Of a DNA stretch of 64,000 bases, positions 55,231 through 64,000 are shown piece by piece. The stretch's first letter is position 1. Every line of letters starts with the position of its first letter. A model generated the notes under the pieces. That model did not search any database. It was not told the origin of the DNA and saw nothing but the letters and a program-made list of their open reading frames with translations. The DNA is taken from positions 17,639,001-17,703,000 of the forward strand of contig NC_083384.1 in NCBI RefSeq assembly GCF_031755915.1. The letters are read 5' to 3'. The stretch comes from Ziziphus jujuba. Its lineage: Eukaryota; Streptophyta; Magnoliopsida; Rosales; Rhamnaceae. The position numbers and the translations under genes are program-made.

Positions 55231-55610
55231 TCATATTTTTTGTATTAGAAGATTTACACCATGCTTAGGCTGCAAAAGCAAACCAAAATTGGATATATTT
55301 AGAGCCAAAAGGATCTTCATCTCTACCATGGCTAAGCTTTGTCCAGGACATACTCGGCCACCAACACCAAATGGCAAGTAGACTTGAGGACACTTGCAAG
55401 CCCCGATGACTCCCTTAGCAAACCTTTCAAGGTTGAACTTGTGAGTGTCAGGTCCCCAAAGTTTAGGATCTCGATGCAACTCTAGCATCCATATCCATAT
55501 ATTTACACCTTTTGGAACCCACATTTCCCCCACCTTTATATTTTCCAAGGCTTTCCTTGACACAAATATCACTGCCAATTATAGCCGCAAATAACATTTA
55601 GCAACTTAAT
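55231..55610 (-). pseudogene. P450 B exon 5: K-helix to heme-binding loop
   Basis: After a degraded K-helix region (LRL, then a stop at the Tyr codon) it reads VIFVSRKALENIKVGEMWVP, GVNIWIWMLELHRDPKLWGP, HKFNLERFAKGVIGACKCPQ, VYLPFGVGGRVCPGQSLAMV and ends LLIQKI. Relative to copy A, residues around SPKYRHSPIYG are missing. The heme-loop cysteine and basic residue are intact. Confidence 0.87.
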
Positions 55611-55738
55611 TTAGAAAATTTGATGCTTTCAAAGCAGTTGTATTTAAATAATTATTAAATAACTACGTTTCTGAAAAACTTAAAGCTATTGAAATGTAAA
55701 TTAGAATCAGACTAGTTAATGTAACAATATAGATATAC

Positions 55739-56096
55739 CACTTTCTTCTTATGGAGTATGCTAGCATCAAGAATGTTTCGGCCGCCACAAACTTGCTCGA
55801 CCTCAAAGCAAATTTATGCTTGCCACTCAGGATGCAGAGCTACTAGCATCAAACCCCACATTGCAGCAACAGCAGGAGCTTCAGATCCAGCCAAGAAGAG
55901 GTTCTTGCAATTGTCCATTAAATATTAATCCTCAGGTTTGGCCCAAGCTTTAGCATTCTTGGCACCTTCCATGATCACCTTTAACAAGTCCTCATCATGT
56001 GGCCTTCCAATGTGTTTGTTCTTTATGTCGTTGATCATGGAGTTTATTTCCTTTTCCAATCTCCTCACTTGCATATTTTTCTTGGTGGGGAAAAAT
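55739..56096 (-). pseudogene. P450 B exon 4: I-helix, two stops
   Basis: After an AG at 56,097 the frame reads MQVRRLEKEINSMINDIKNK, a TAA at the position before YLMDNCKNLFLAGSEAPAVA, MWGLMLVALHPEWQA, a second TAA, then FEVEQVCGGRNILDAS. The I-helix AGSE is followed by Ala-Pro-Ala, so the usual Thr is absent, as in copy A. A GT donor lies at 55,738. Confidence 0.85.
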
Positions 56097-56182
56097 CTGC
56101 ACAGTCAAATGAATTGTGGATTACAAATTTAATTAATTAATCAGAATGAGATTAATTATTGTGGGACAAAATTTATAGAGAC

Positions 56183-56450
56183 CTTAAGAAGGGAATCCCA
56201 TTTTATACTTGGGGAATATCATGGGTGAAGCCATGGCATGAAGAAGGGCTCTATACTTGGGGAATATCATGTTTCCTTCTTTATAGTTGCTCCCAAACAA
56301 AATGTTGGAAATTACATTTGAAGAGAACCTTCTCACATAGTCATGGACAGGTATATCTACAGCACCATCATGAGTTGTTTTTATCAATTATGCTTTCCCA
56401 AGTCTTAACTAGTGCATTTGTAGATTCCATCATTAGGTTCACAATGTCAT
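56183..56450 (-). pseudogene. P450 B exon 3, frameshifted
   Basis: Reads ESTNALVKTWESIIDK, then shifts frame to TTHDGAVDIPVHDYVRRFSS and NVISNILFGSNYKEGN. The block ATACTTGGGGAATATCATG is duplicated (56,205 and 56,252), replacing the end of the exon relative to copy A. A GT donor follows at 56,182. The acceptor side lacks a clear AG. Confidence 0.75.
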
Positions 56451-56554
56451 GCACATTTTATAGGTTCCAAATATTCCAATTTTGTTCAAGTAAAAATGAA
56501 ATTAAAATCTAATTAAATTTATATAAAAGCTATATTAGAGCATGGAAAACCGAC

Positions 56555-56775
56555 CTTAATCTTATACATGTAGAGGTGGGGAGCTATTGTTTTTCTCTGG
56601 TGGGACCAAAGTGTACCATCTATTGTAATGAGGCCTTTGCCTAATAAAGAACCTCTATCCTTCTGCAAACAAGCAAGCTTCCTCAAGTATAGTGATTTGA
56701 AGATGTTTAATTCTTTTACTATTTTAGCATCGTAAACATGCAATAATTGTACTCCTCCAAGCACAAACATAAACG
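56555..56775 (-). pseudogene. P450 B exon 2, downstream part
   Basis: Reads FVLGGVQLLHVYDAKIVKEL, NIFKSLYLRKLACLQKDRGS, LLGKGLITIDGTLWSHQRKT and APHLYMYKIK, with a GT donor at 56,554. The WxxxR motif is WSHQR. The copia element begins next to it; the five-base duplication AAACG (56,771-56,775) is part of the exon. The upstream remainder continues at 63,099-63,125 (IGRTF-like). Confidence 0.85.
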
Positions 56776-57375
56776 TGTTAAATATTTTATGTGGACTAGC
56801 CATAATCATATGACTCACTTACAGGGCTTGTTTATACCAGTAATGGGACTAGCTTGTTTATTAACCTTTTCATTAGAGCCCTTGGCCACACACTCTCTGT
56901 AATACTTCAATTGGCCCATTGGACTGAAGGAGCTATTATCTCTAGAAACCTAATCGATTTATTCCTTGATTTATTATTATTATTATTATTTATAATATAT
57001 TATTTTATTTCTATTATTATTCCTATTATTATTTTACTAATTATTATTTATATATATATATACATATAAACAAGTTGGGAATAAGTCATGTCTAATAATA
57101 CGACTCATACAATTGAGATTAGGATTTTGAGGTATATATGATGTCTATTTGATAAAAACTTGAGAGAGAATGGTTAGAAAGTAGTGTGTCCATTAGGCAC
57201 TACTTCTACTGCTCCTGTTTTCTGTTTTGTAGGTAGATTTTGATAAATCAATGGCTGCGTTTAAAGGTTAATAAAATAATTAAATACAGTTTTTGCAATT
57301 ATGTGTTTGAAGATCTTGGGATGACAGTACTATAGTTGATGCATATTAAATTATTCATATTTGATAGCACTAACA
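56776..57375 (+). repeat. Copia 5' LTR in P450 B (600 bp)
   Basis: Starts TGTTAAATATTTTATG and ends GCACTAACA. It includes an AT-rich microsatellite stretch with TTATTATTA and TA runs (56,970-57,063) and shares its body with the 3' copy, with visible scattered differences. Confidence 0.92.
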
Positions 57376-57377
57376 AT

Positions 57378-57389
57378 TGGTATAAGAGC
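57378..57389 (+). other. Primer-binding site, tRNA-iMet type
   Basis: TGGTATAAGAGC, two bases after the LTR, with one or two differences from TGGTATCAGAGC. Confidence 0.8.
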
Positions 57390-60300
57390 TTAATTACACA
57401 AATTCATAAACTGTAACTTTTTGTGTATTTTACATGTTTTGTATTTCATGGAAGCATTCAGATTCTATTTCTAGAGATGATAGTGGTTTGATCCAAAATT
57501 AAATTTTGAATTTTATTGATTGATTTCTTTCCATCTTTTTGGAGGCCTTCAATTGAAACTTGTGAAATTTTCTTTTGTGAAATTGTGCATAATAAGCAAA
57601 AATTTTTGTTTTAGTTCAAATAAGTAAAATTCTTTTTGTTTTGATTTGTATTGTTTAAACATCCAATTGGATCTGAAAACTCTTTAAAAAAAAAATGAAT
57701 TGAACTCGTAGCCGAATGCGTATTTTGCATTTAAAAAAAATGAAAATTTTGTGAAAATTTGTTTTGCATGAACTCATGACCTGGGTTATCTTAGAAATTT
57801 TTTTTCGGGTCGGATGGATTCCTTTTGGAGTTCCTTTTGGTTTGAAAACATGTGAAAATTTGGGCAACATTGTATGTCCATGGCCGAATAAACCTTGAGG
57901 TTTGGGCATTATTTTTTATGAAAGATTAATTGAAATTGACAAAATATTTTTGATGCCCACACCAAGACGAATCAAATGCCACGGGAATCAATGAAAATGG
58001 TGGTTGGATTTTGAGGTTTCCATTCGGGTTGGAGGAGCAGGTCACGCGATCCGTTTATCAGCAAATCAGGTCGAACCATGACCCGACTGAATATCAAAGG
58101 TGAGCTGATGTTAGCACACTCATATGATAATGCCAGCAGCCGATTAAAAAAAAAAACAAACCTTATTTGTTTTTCTTATTAATCTTATAATTTTATTTAG
58201 TTATTTTTTATTTATTTCTGTTTTGTGGAGATTTATCTCCATTTCAAATTCAAATTAAAATTTTTAAAAAATAATAAGTTTATTTATTCAATTCACTCTT
58301 AAACTTTTTTGTTATTTATTTATTTATTCATTGATTTTGTTATTATTATTTTATATGAAATAATCTTCATTCTCAGTTTGATTAATTAAAATGCCTAAGA
58401 TTAAATTAAATATTTTTGGTTAAATTACCCATTGAAAAGCTTTATACTATGCTTGACATAGTGGTGAGGATTGACTTAGTGCTTGCCCATAGCAAGATTT
58501 GGTATGTCCAAACCATGAATTCTCAAAGGCTGTGTGCCTAGTTGGCAGAGTGGTGTGGAATTTTAAGTACTCACCTGTCGTGAGGCTTAATTTGTCTATA
58601 TCATGAAATTGTCAATGTAATAAAAGTTGTCATAGCAAATGTAATTTTATGCACTCACCTAAGTGGGGTTTTTGTGTTATTTATGGGTGTAAACTTGGAG
58701 TTGGCATAGTAGATAGGATGCTGAGTATATACCTATTGTAAAACTTAGCTTGCCTATATCATAAAATTTCCAATGTGACTCATATTCTCTCCCACTTATG
58801 AACCAAGGTCCATAAGGGTGATTAGGCTACCTGTTGGTGATTTGATTGCTAAGTAGGATGCTTGGAATGGCGGTGGAAGTTGATTGACTACCATGAATCG
58901 TAGGTTTTGAGTTACCCTGTCGGTGACTTAGTTCAATGCATTTGATTGTGGTGATTTGGTTGACGGTGCCTAGCCCATATATGGGTATCCTTTGTGCTAC
59001 AAAGACCCTAGCGGTATTATGTGTTTTGATATGATTGATGAGGAAGCTGGGAAGATAGTATTTGCATAGTCCTTTGTGATATAATGCATTCTTGTTATTT
59101 TCTATTTCACAACTGGGAGTGCCCCTAATACTCTGCCTGTGAATTCCATGATAAATTAAATAAACTAGTTGTCAAAAACGGTGAAAGTTACTGATAATAT
59201 TTGACTCTCACAAAGCTAGATATGGTTTTGAAAATTGGACCTCCGAAGATACCATATATTTATAATATTGTTGAGATTAAATATTGTATAAGGACCTTAA
59301 GTACTTGTTTAAGTGTTAAGTGACGGTCATGGAAAATCACTTGCATGATTCTATATTTTATGTATTACGTTCTATGAGTATTGTTCTTAAGTTGTTTGAT
59401 ATTAGTAGAAAATTTATCAATTTGATAAATTAAGAAACACTACTATTTGAATTTACTAAATTCTATTGTGTATGATGAAGTTAGTGGTGTGAATGAGCTT
59501 ACCTTGAAACTTTCCTCTTATTATATCAATCTCATGGGCTTTGATAAGGCATAATAAGTTGCTTAAGACTTTATGTGGTATTTTATGGTAATTTAGTTTA
59601 TAAGTTGTTTCTTGTATTAATTTTCTTCTTTTGTTGTTGTTACTCCTATAGTTGCTTTTGTACGTGCTAGAATTTTGTAATAATTCTATATGTTGTGATA
59701 TTAATCTCTGTATTCTTTTTCACCACCTGTTTTGCAAGACTATAGATATTTTATTACCTATATTGATTATTTCTTATATTATGGATTCATTGAGATTATT
59801 TGTAAGAAATTAGATATCGTGGTTGTCTTTAAGGAATTCAAGATGAAAATGAAGTTTAGAAGAATAAAAAGTTGAAGGCTATGAGGTTTGATAGGGTGAT
59901 GAATATTATGGTATGCTTGATGAGATTGGATAGAACCCAATGTCTTTCGTAATTTATTTGTTTGAATGTGGAATTGATTTATATTTTACAATACTTGGTA
60001 CTCTTTAGCAAATGGCATAAGAGTGGGAAGGAACTACACCTTTGAGGGATATAGTGTTGGCAAACTTTAATTTGGCATTTTTCCTTGTGGGTAGCAAGTT
60101 ATGCTTAATTTACACAGTTTCTTATATATGGGGTTCTAAAGTTGGAGTTATGATGTATTTTCGATATTAAGAAGTTAGACTCTAAAACCTTTCATAGTTA
60201 TTTTATAGGTTCTTGTAAAGGATCTAGAGTTTTTGAATTTTATTATTCATCTTTCGTAATCAAGATTGTTAAGCCAAATATGGTTATTTATTTTAAGGAA

Positions 60301-60639
60301 GTTTAAGTTCTAATGAGAGTAAGGGTCCAAACATATTTGTTTTTTAAAGAGGAAAGTGTATTGATTCCCACTGTTGATGTCCTTGTCAGAGATATTATTG
60401 ATTCAATAATTTTGTAACTAGTAGTCAGTTAGGATTAAACCCTTTGAGATGGAATGAGATATTTTAATCACAGCTGATGCTGATGTGTGCCTTTTGAGAA
60501 GGTCACAGCAAGTTCAAAAATTTATTATATTTGATGACTGTGAGGTTTATTTGCAGGAACATGAGTTTAACATAAGTGATGAATTGGATCTAGTCACTTA
60601 TAAAGAAGCCAATAAGCAGTTCGGTAGCTCTTTTTATTT
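57390..60639 (+). mobile_element. Copia interior, gag/protease/integrase region too decayed to read
   Basis: By position this should encode gag, protease and integrase. No knuckle, DSG or D,D,E motif could be read in any frame. It is T-rich with many stops. The reason may be age or replacement by non-coding sequence. Confidence 0.5.
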
Positions 60640-61260
60640 AGTTACCTGAAGATAGTAAAATTATTAAATACAAATGGGCCTATAAAACTAAGAGAGACTC
60701 TAATGGTTAAGTGAACAAGTATAAGCTAGACTTGTTACTGAAGGGTTTAACCAAAAGGAGGAAATTAACTATAAAGAGATATTTTCTCATATATCCGCAA
60801 TGGATTCTTTTACAATCTTTAAGGTAATTGTGGCTAATTATGTTTTCGCGTTGTATTATATGAATGTTAGAATTACTTTGTTAAATAGAATTTTGTATCC
60901 AATTGTGTATGTATATGGTCCATCCTATTGTCTTCCAAGTAATAGGGAATGAAATTTTATTATATAAGCTTAATAGAGATTTATTTATGATCTTAAGTAA
61001 GCCTTTTGGCAGTGGTATTTCAATTTTGAATGGAATTGTCACCTAATATGGTTTTTAAAAAAATGTTGTTAATTTTATGCATATATTTAGGGTCAATGGG
61101 AGCAATTTAATATTTATAATATTATATGTTGAAGACATACTGTTAGCTTTCAGTGATACTGACCTATTAACTAAGACAAATTGTTATTGTGTAGCCATTT
61201 TTTATATGAAGGATCTTAATATGGTTTCATTAGTACTAGAAACAAAGATTATTTGAGACA
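60640..61260 (+). pseudogene. Copia reverse transcriptase remnant
   Basis: In shifting frames the sequence shows YKARLV-like and GFNQKEEINYKEIFS, ANYVFALYYMNVRITLLNRI, then LYVEDILLAFSDTDLL at 61,122-61,169, and FYMKDLN. The catalytic motif reads YVED (61,125-61,136), with Glu for the first Asp. The block is strewn with stops. Confidence 0.75.
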
Positions 61261-61619
61261 AGGCTAATTATGTATTATAATTGTCTTATTTAAAGTTTAT
61301 GTTGATGGGATTGTGTTGGGTTTTAATATGTACAATATTCTCCTAATATGGTTTCGGTGGCATTGGTAATAAGCTCTCTAGGGATCTGTGTTCCAAGAAT
61401 GAAAGAGTGCTAAAAGGGACAAATTATGATAGTCCAATATTCTTTTGCATTTATTAGTTTTCTGTTCACTCAAGATTGCACATCATTGGATATTGTTTAT
61501 ATTGTAGGTATGTTCTTGTAAATGTTTGAATAGTCTTGATTATGTGTACTATGAAATAAGTTATTTTTGGTTTTGACATCAGCGCACCACTACGTTGATG
61601 CAGTGGGGTTTTGTGAGCT

Positions 61620-61960
61620 GATTATAATGACTAAATATATGTATGTTTAAATGTTTAATACTAGGAATGTTATTTATCATTGTAGTAGAAGCTATGTTGT
61701 GTATTAATTTTGGAGAAACACTATAGCTTCATTGATTGTAGAGGCAGAGTATATGGCGTGTTTTGAGACTATGATACATGCTTTTGAGTGCACTTTTGTT
61801 ATAAGGCTTCTAATGTTGTTATGTGGTAATTCCACAGTTGTATCATTTTGATGAGAGTTTCATTTTGTTGTGTACATGCCTATTACAACACGGTGGCAAA
61901 CCCACTAACAAAGGCTAGCCTATAGACTTGTTTAAGGAGCATATGTTTCTGTAGCAGTTG
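61620..61960 (+). pseudogene. Copia RNase H remnant
   Basis: Frame fragments include IASLIVEAEYMACFETMIHA, the equivalent of the STAEAEYMA helix. The CDN and ADxLTK motifs are damaged. It ends near 61,960, about 540 bases before the 3' LTR. Confidence 0.6.
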
Positions 61961-62503
61961 AGACTGCTATAGCTCAGTGGGAGTTTTGTAATACGTAATA
62001 ATGTCCATGTTATATGTAATATATGATTGAGTATTGCCTTATGAGTAACACATGCATGTATGTGCATTATTATAATGTAACATTTGTTACACTTATTGTT
62101 GCTCTTTATGCTAGCAAGTCTGTTTGAGATTTTAGCCTTGGTATATATGTGTATGCTGATCCACAGGTACTATAATAAGTATTTACTATCTAGTTTGAGT
62201 ATGTTGTCGTACCCTGTCGGTATGCAATGTGCTTGAATGAAATGCTATCATGTGTTAGGGGATTGCACATGGTAAGGTAAATCTCTATTACGTAGACTGA
62301 GTTTATGGCATGCAAAGTATTCAGTTGAAATAGTATCTAGTTTTGGGAGATTTATTGAGAGAATCTCTACTATCTAGTCTGGTATATTGTTGTGCCCTGT
62401 CGACATGCTCTATGCTTAGACAAAATGATGTTTTGTTTTGGAAGATTCTGTAGTAAATGAGTTTGTTGTTATTTGTGATGATTATGCAGTTTAAATGGGA
62501 GAC

Positions 62504-63098
62504 TGTTAGATATTTTGTGTGGACTAGCCATAATCATGTGACTCATTTACAAGGCTTATTTATACCAGTAATGGGATTAGCTTGTTTATTGACCTTTTCA
62601 GTAGAGCTCTTGGCCATACACTGTTTGTAATACTTCAGTTGACCCATTGGACTGAATGATCTATTCTCTCTAGAAGCTTAATTGACTTATTCCCCAATTT
62701 ATTATTATTATTATTATTATTATTGTACTAAATTATTATTTATAATATATTATTTTTTTATTATTTTACTAATTATTTTGTATATATATATATATAAACA
62801 AGTTGGGAATAAGTCATGTGTAATAATACGACTCATACAATTGAAATTAGGATTTTGCAGCATCTATGATGTCTATTTAATAAAAACTTGAGAGAGCAAT
62901 GTTAGAAAGTATTGTGTCCATTAGGAACTACTTCTATTATTCATGTGTTCTGTTTTGCAGGTAGATCCTACTAAGTCAATGGTTGCGATTAAAGGTTAGT
63001 AATTAAATACAATTTTTGTAATTTTGTGTGTGAAGATCTTGGGATTACAGTGTTACAGTTGATGCCTATTAAATTGTTCATATTTGATAGCGCTAACA
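62504..63098 (+). repeat. Copia 3' LTR in P450 B (595 bp)
   Basis: Follows a polypurine tract and ends GCGCTAACA, next to the AAACG duplication. Shares the AT-rich microsatellite (62,697-62,724) with the 5' copy but with different repeat number. Confidence 0.92.
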
Positions 63099-63125
63099 AA
63101 ACGTCCTTCCTATTATGTGTTAGTT
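63099..63125 (-). pseudogene. P450 B exon 2, upstream end beyond the insertion
   Basis: On the minus strand this reads ...IIGRTF, aligning with YTTGRTF of copy A, and continues through the duplicated AAACG into the other side of the insertion. A stop replaces the Lys codon just upstream, and the splice acceptor is not clear. Confidence 0.65.
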
Positions 63126-63920
63126 AAGATATATTTACAACTAGCTAGTTAATTACATTACACATAATCTATTATGTATATTTTCAAAAGAAATAAATTA
63201 ACAAAGTAAAGTGATTATTTGGTGGTAGACATTAGTATTTCATTGATAAATTTTCAATCATGACTTGAAATTTTTATGGCCTAGTCTTTTTTGTAAATGA
63301 TAGTAGCAATTAAATCAGCGGGTATAAAATATAACCCGTAATTTTTTCTTTTTTTCTTTTTTATTCTATACAACAATGTATGTATTGCTGTATAATTAAC
63401 TTGATTAATTATTATTATTATTATTTTGAACAATTATGTTGGATGAATTGAATTGTATGTACACGTTTTCATATTGCATATCTTTTTAAGTTGGTATGCT
63501 TCCAAAGAAATTCTACTACATACAGGTGTTGGAGGACTATTCTATCAATTTAATAAGATCCATGAAAACTTGGAGGCAGCAATACCAATACCAACAAACT
63601 AGTCAAGGAATAATACTTTCTTTCTTTTTTTAATTTTCAACTCTAATGTTAAATAATGTTGGCGTAGAAGAGATAATAATATAAAGATCAGAAATAAAAG
63701 CGACTCCATTACGAAAGGGGACATTACAAATGGGCACAAAACAAGTGATCATTTTGTCATTAATTTCTTTTGCAATCTAGAAAGCTTCAGCAAATTGATT
63801 TTAATTAAAACAAAAATAAGACAGCAAAGTATATATATTTGACTTTATAACATAATTAACATGACAAAATTATGGTCGATCACCGAGAGAAAAAGCATAT
63901 AATAAATAAATGAATATTAC

Positions 63921-64000
63921 CAAATTGCTTGGTCCACTTCTTGAAATATGGGGAGAGAGATAAAGAATCGTCAACCAGCTGCAAATTATTCTCCTTGACA
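63921..64000 (-). pseudogene. P450 B exon 1, C-terminal part, cut by the window edge
   Basis: Reads VKENNLQLVDDSLSLSPYFK then KWTKQFG, with a GT donor at 63,920. Copy A has LSLFPYLKQWAKQFG at the same place. The membrane anchor and start lie outside the window. Confidence 0.8.

Larger units (their letters stand above)
56776..63098 (+). mobile_element. Ty1/copia element inserted in P450 B, target duplication AAACG
   Basis: LTRs are 56,776-57,375 and 62,504-63,098 (about 600 bp), starting TGTTARATATTTT and ending GCTAACA. The flanks AAACG at 56,771-56,775 and 63,099-63,103 are identical. A primer site, TGGTATAAGAGC (57,378), and a polypurine tract (AAATGGGAGAC before 62,504) are present. The interior is more decayed than in the other copia elements. 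Only remnants of reverse transcriptase (about 60,640-61,260) and RNase H (about 61,620-61,960) were recognised. It lies antisense to the P450 in exon 2. Confidence 0.94.
55231..64000 (-). pseudogene. Cytochrome P450 pseudogene B, CYP714-like, split by a copia element, runs off the window
   Basis: This is a second copy of the P450 at 28,217-37,139, on the same strand with the same exon order. Exons seen are 5 (55,231-55,610), 4 (55,739-56,096), 3 (about 56,183-56,450), 2 (56,555-56,775 and on past the insertion to 63,125) and 1 (63,921 to beyond 64,000). Damage: a 6.3-kb LTR element in exon 2, a frameshift in exon 3, two in-frame stops in exon 4, a stop in exon 5, a deletion of about 16 residues near the C-terminus and poor splice acceptors. 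The heme-binding loop is better kept than in copy A (FGVGGRVCPGQ). Copies A and B are a tandem duplicate pair about 18 kb apart. Confidence 0.87.

Noticed and set aside
1..64000. Organelle-derived DNA, rRNA or tRNA genes
   Set aside because: No chloroplast or mitochondrial gene, rRNA stretch or complete tRNA cloverleaf was recognised; tRNA-like matches are primer-binding sites.

Overview
This is AT-rich nuclear DNA from a flowering plant, most likely a eudicot. The evidence is the density of Ty3/gypsy and Ty1/copia LTR retrotransposons, a CACTA (En/Spm) DNA transposon, MITE-like foldback elements, tRNA-iMet-type primer-binding sites and intron-bearing cytochrome P450 genes of plant CYP714 type. 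No intact gene was found. Every host-like gene is a pseudogene, and nearly every recognisable coding block belongs to a decayed mobile element.

Layout. 1-11,340: a nested, partly inverted complex of related Ty3/gypsy elements. A minus-strand integrase tail, LTR, primer-binding site and leader (1523 down to 1) abuts a plus-strand gag-pol-LTR block (1537-6265). That block abuts a minus-strand element (6266-9440) that lacks reverse transcriptase. 11,341-18,511: mostly non-coding, with a minus-strand remnant resembling plant DUF1985 transposon-associated proteins. 18,512-23,069: a complete-ended but dead Ty1/copia element with target duplication AATCT. 23,070-28,216: non-coding DNA with local tandem repeats and two terminal-inverted-repeat elements bounded by TA arrays. 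28,217-37,139 (minus): CYP714-type P450 pseudogene A, split in its third exon by a 6.2-kb copia element (29,425-35,595, target duplication ATTTT). 37,140-43,749: non-coding, with a 1.3-kb long-TIR element and a possible small MITE. 43,750-50,679: a 6.9-kb CACTA element with target duplication ACA, whose interior is mostly a ~4.2-kb tandem array of ~160-bp units, each carrying a GC-rich hairpin. 50,680-55,230: non-coding. 55,231-beyond 64,000 (minus): P450 pseudogene B, split in its second exon by another copia element (56,776-63,098, target duplication AAACG) and running off the window.

The two P450 copies have the same strand, exon order and close sequence, so they are a tandem duplication. 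Each was hit by a different LTR retrotransposon at a different exon, and each also has stop codons and lost catalytic motifs. The most unusual object is the CACTA element. Its hairpin satellite has paired (compensatory) substitutions in the stem arms, loop tetranucleotides flipped relative to their flanks in four units, and an inverted first unit. This suggests the palindromes are inverted or copied arm to arm. It may be the least-described system in the window, although the element itself fits a known superfamily.

All calls come from reading sequence and translations by eye. No database search, alignment program or structure prediction was run.
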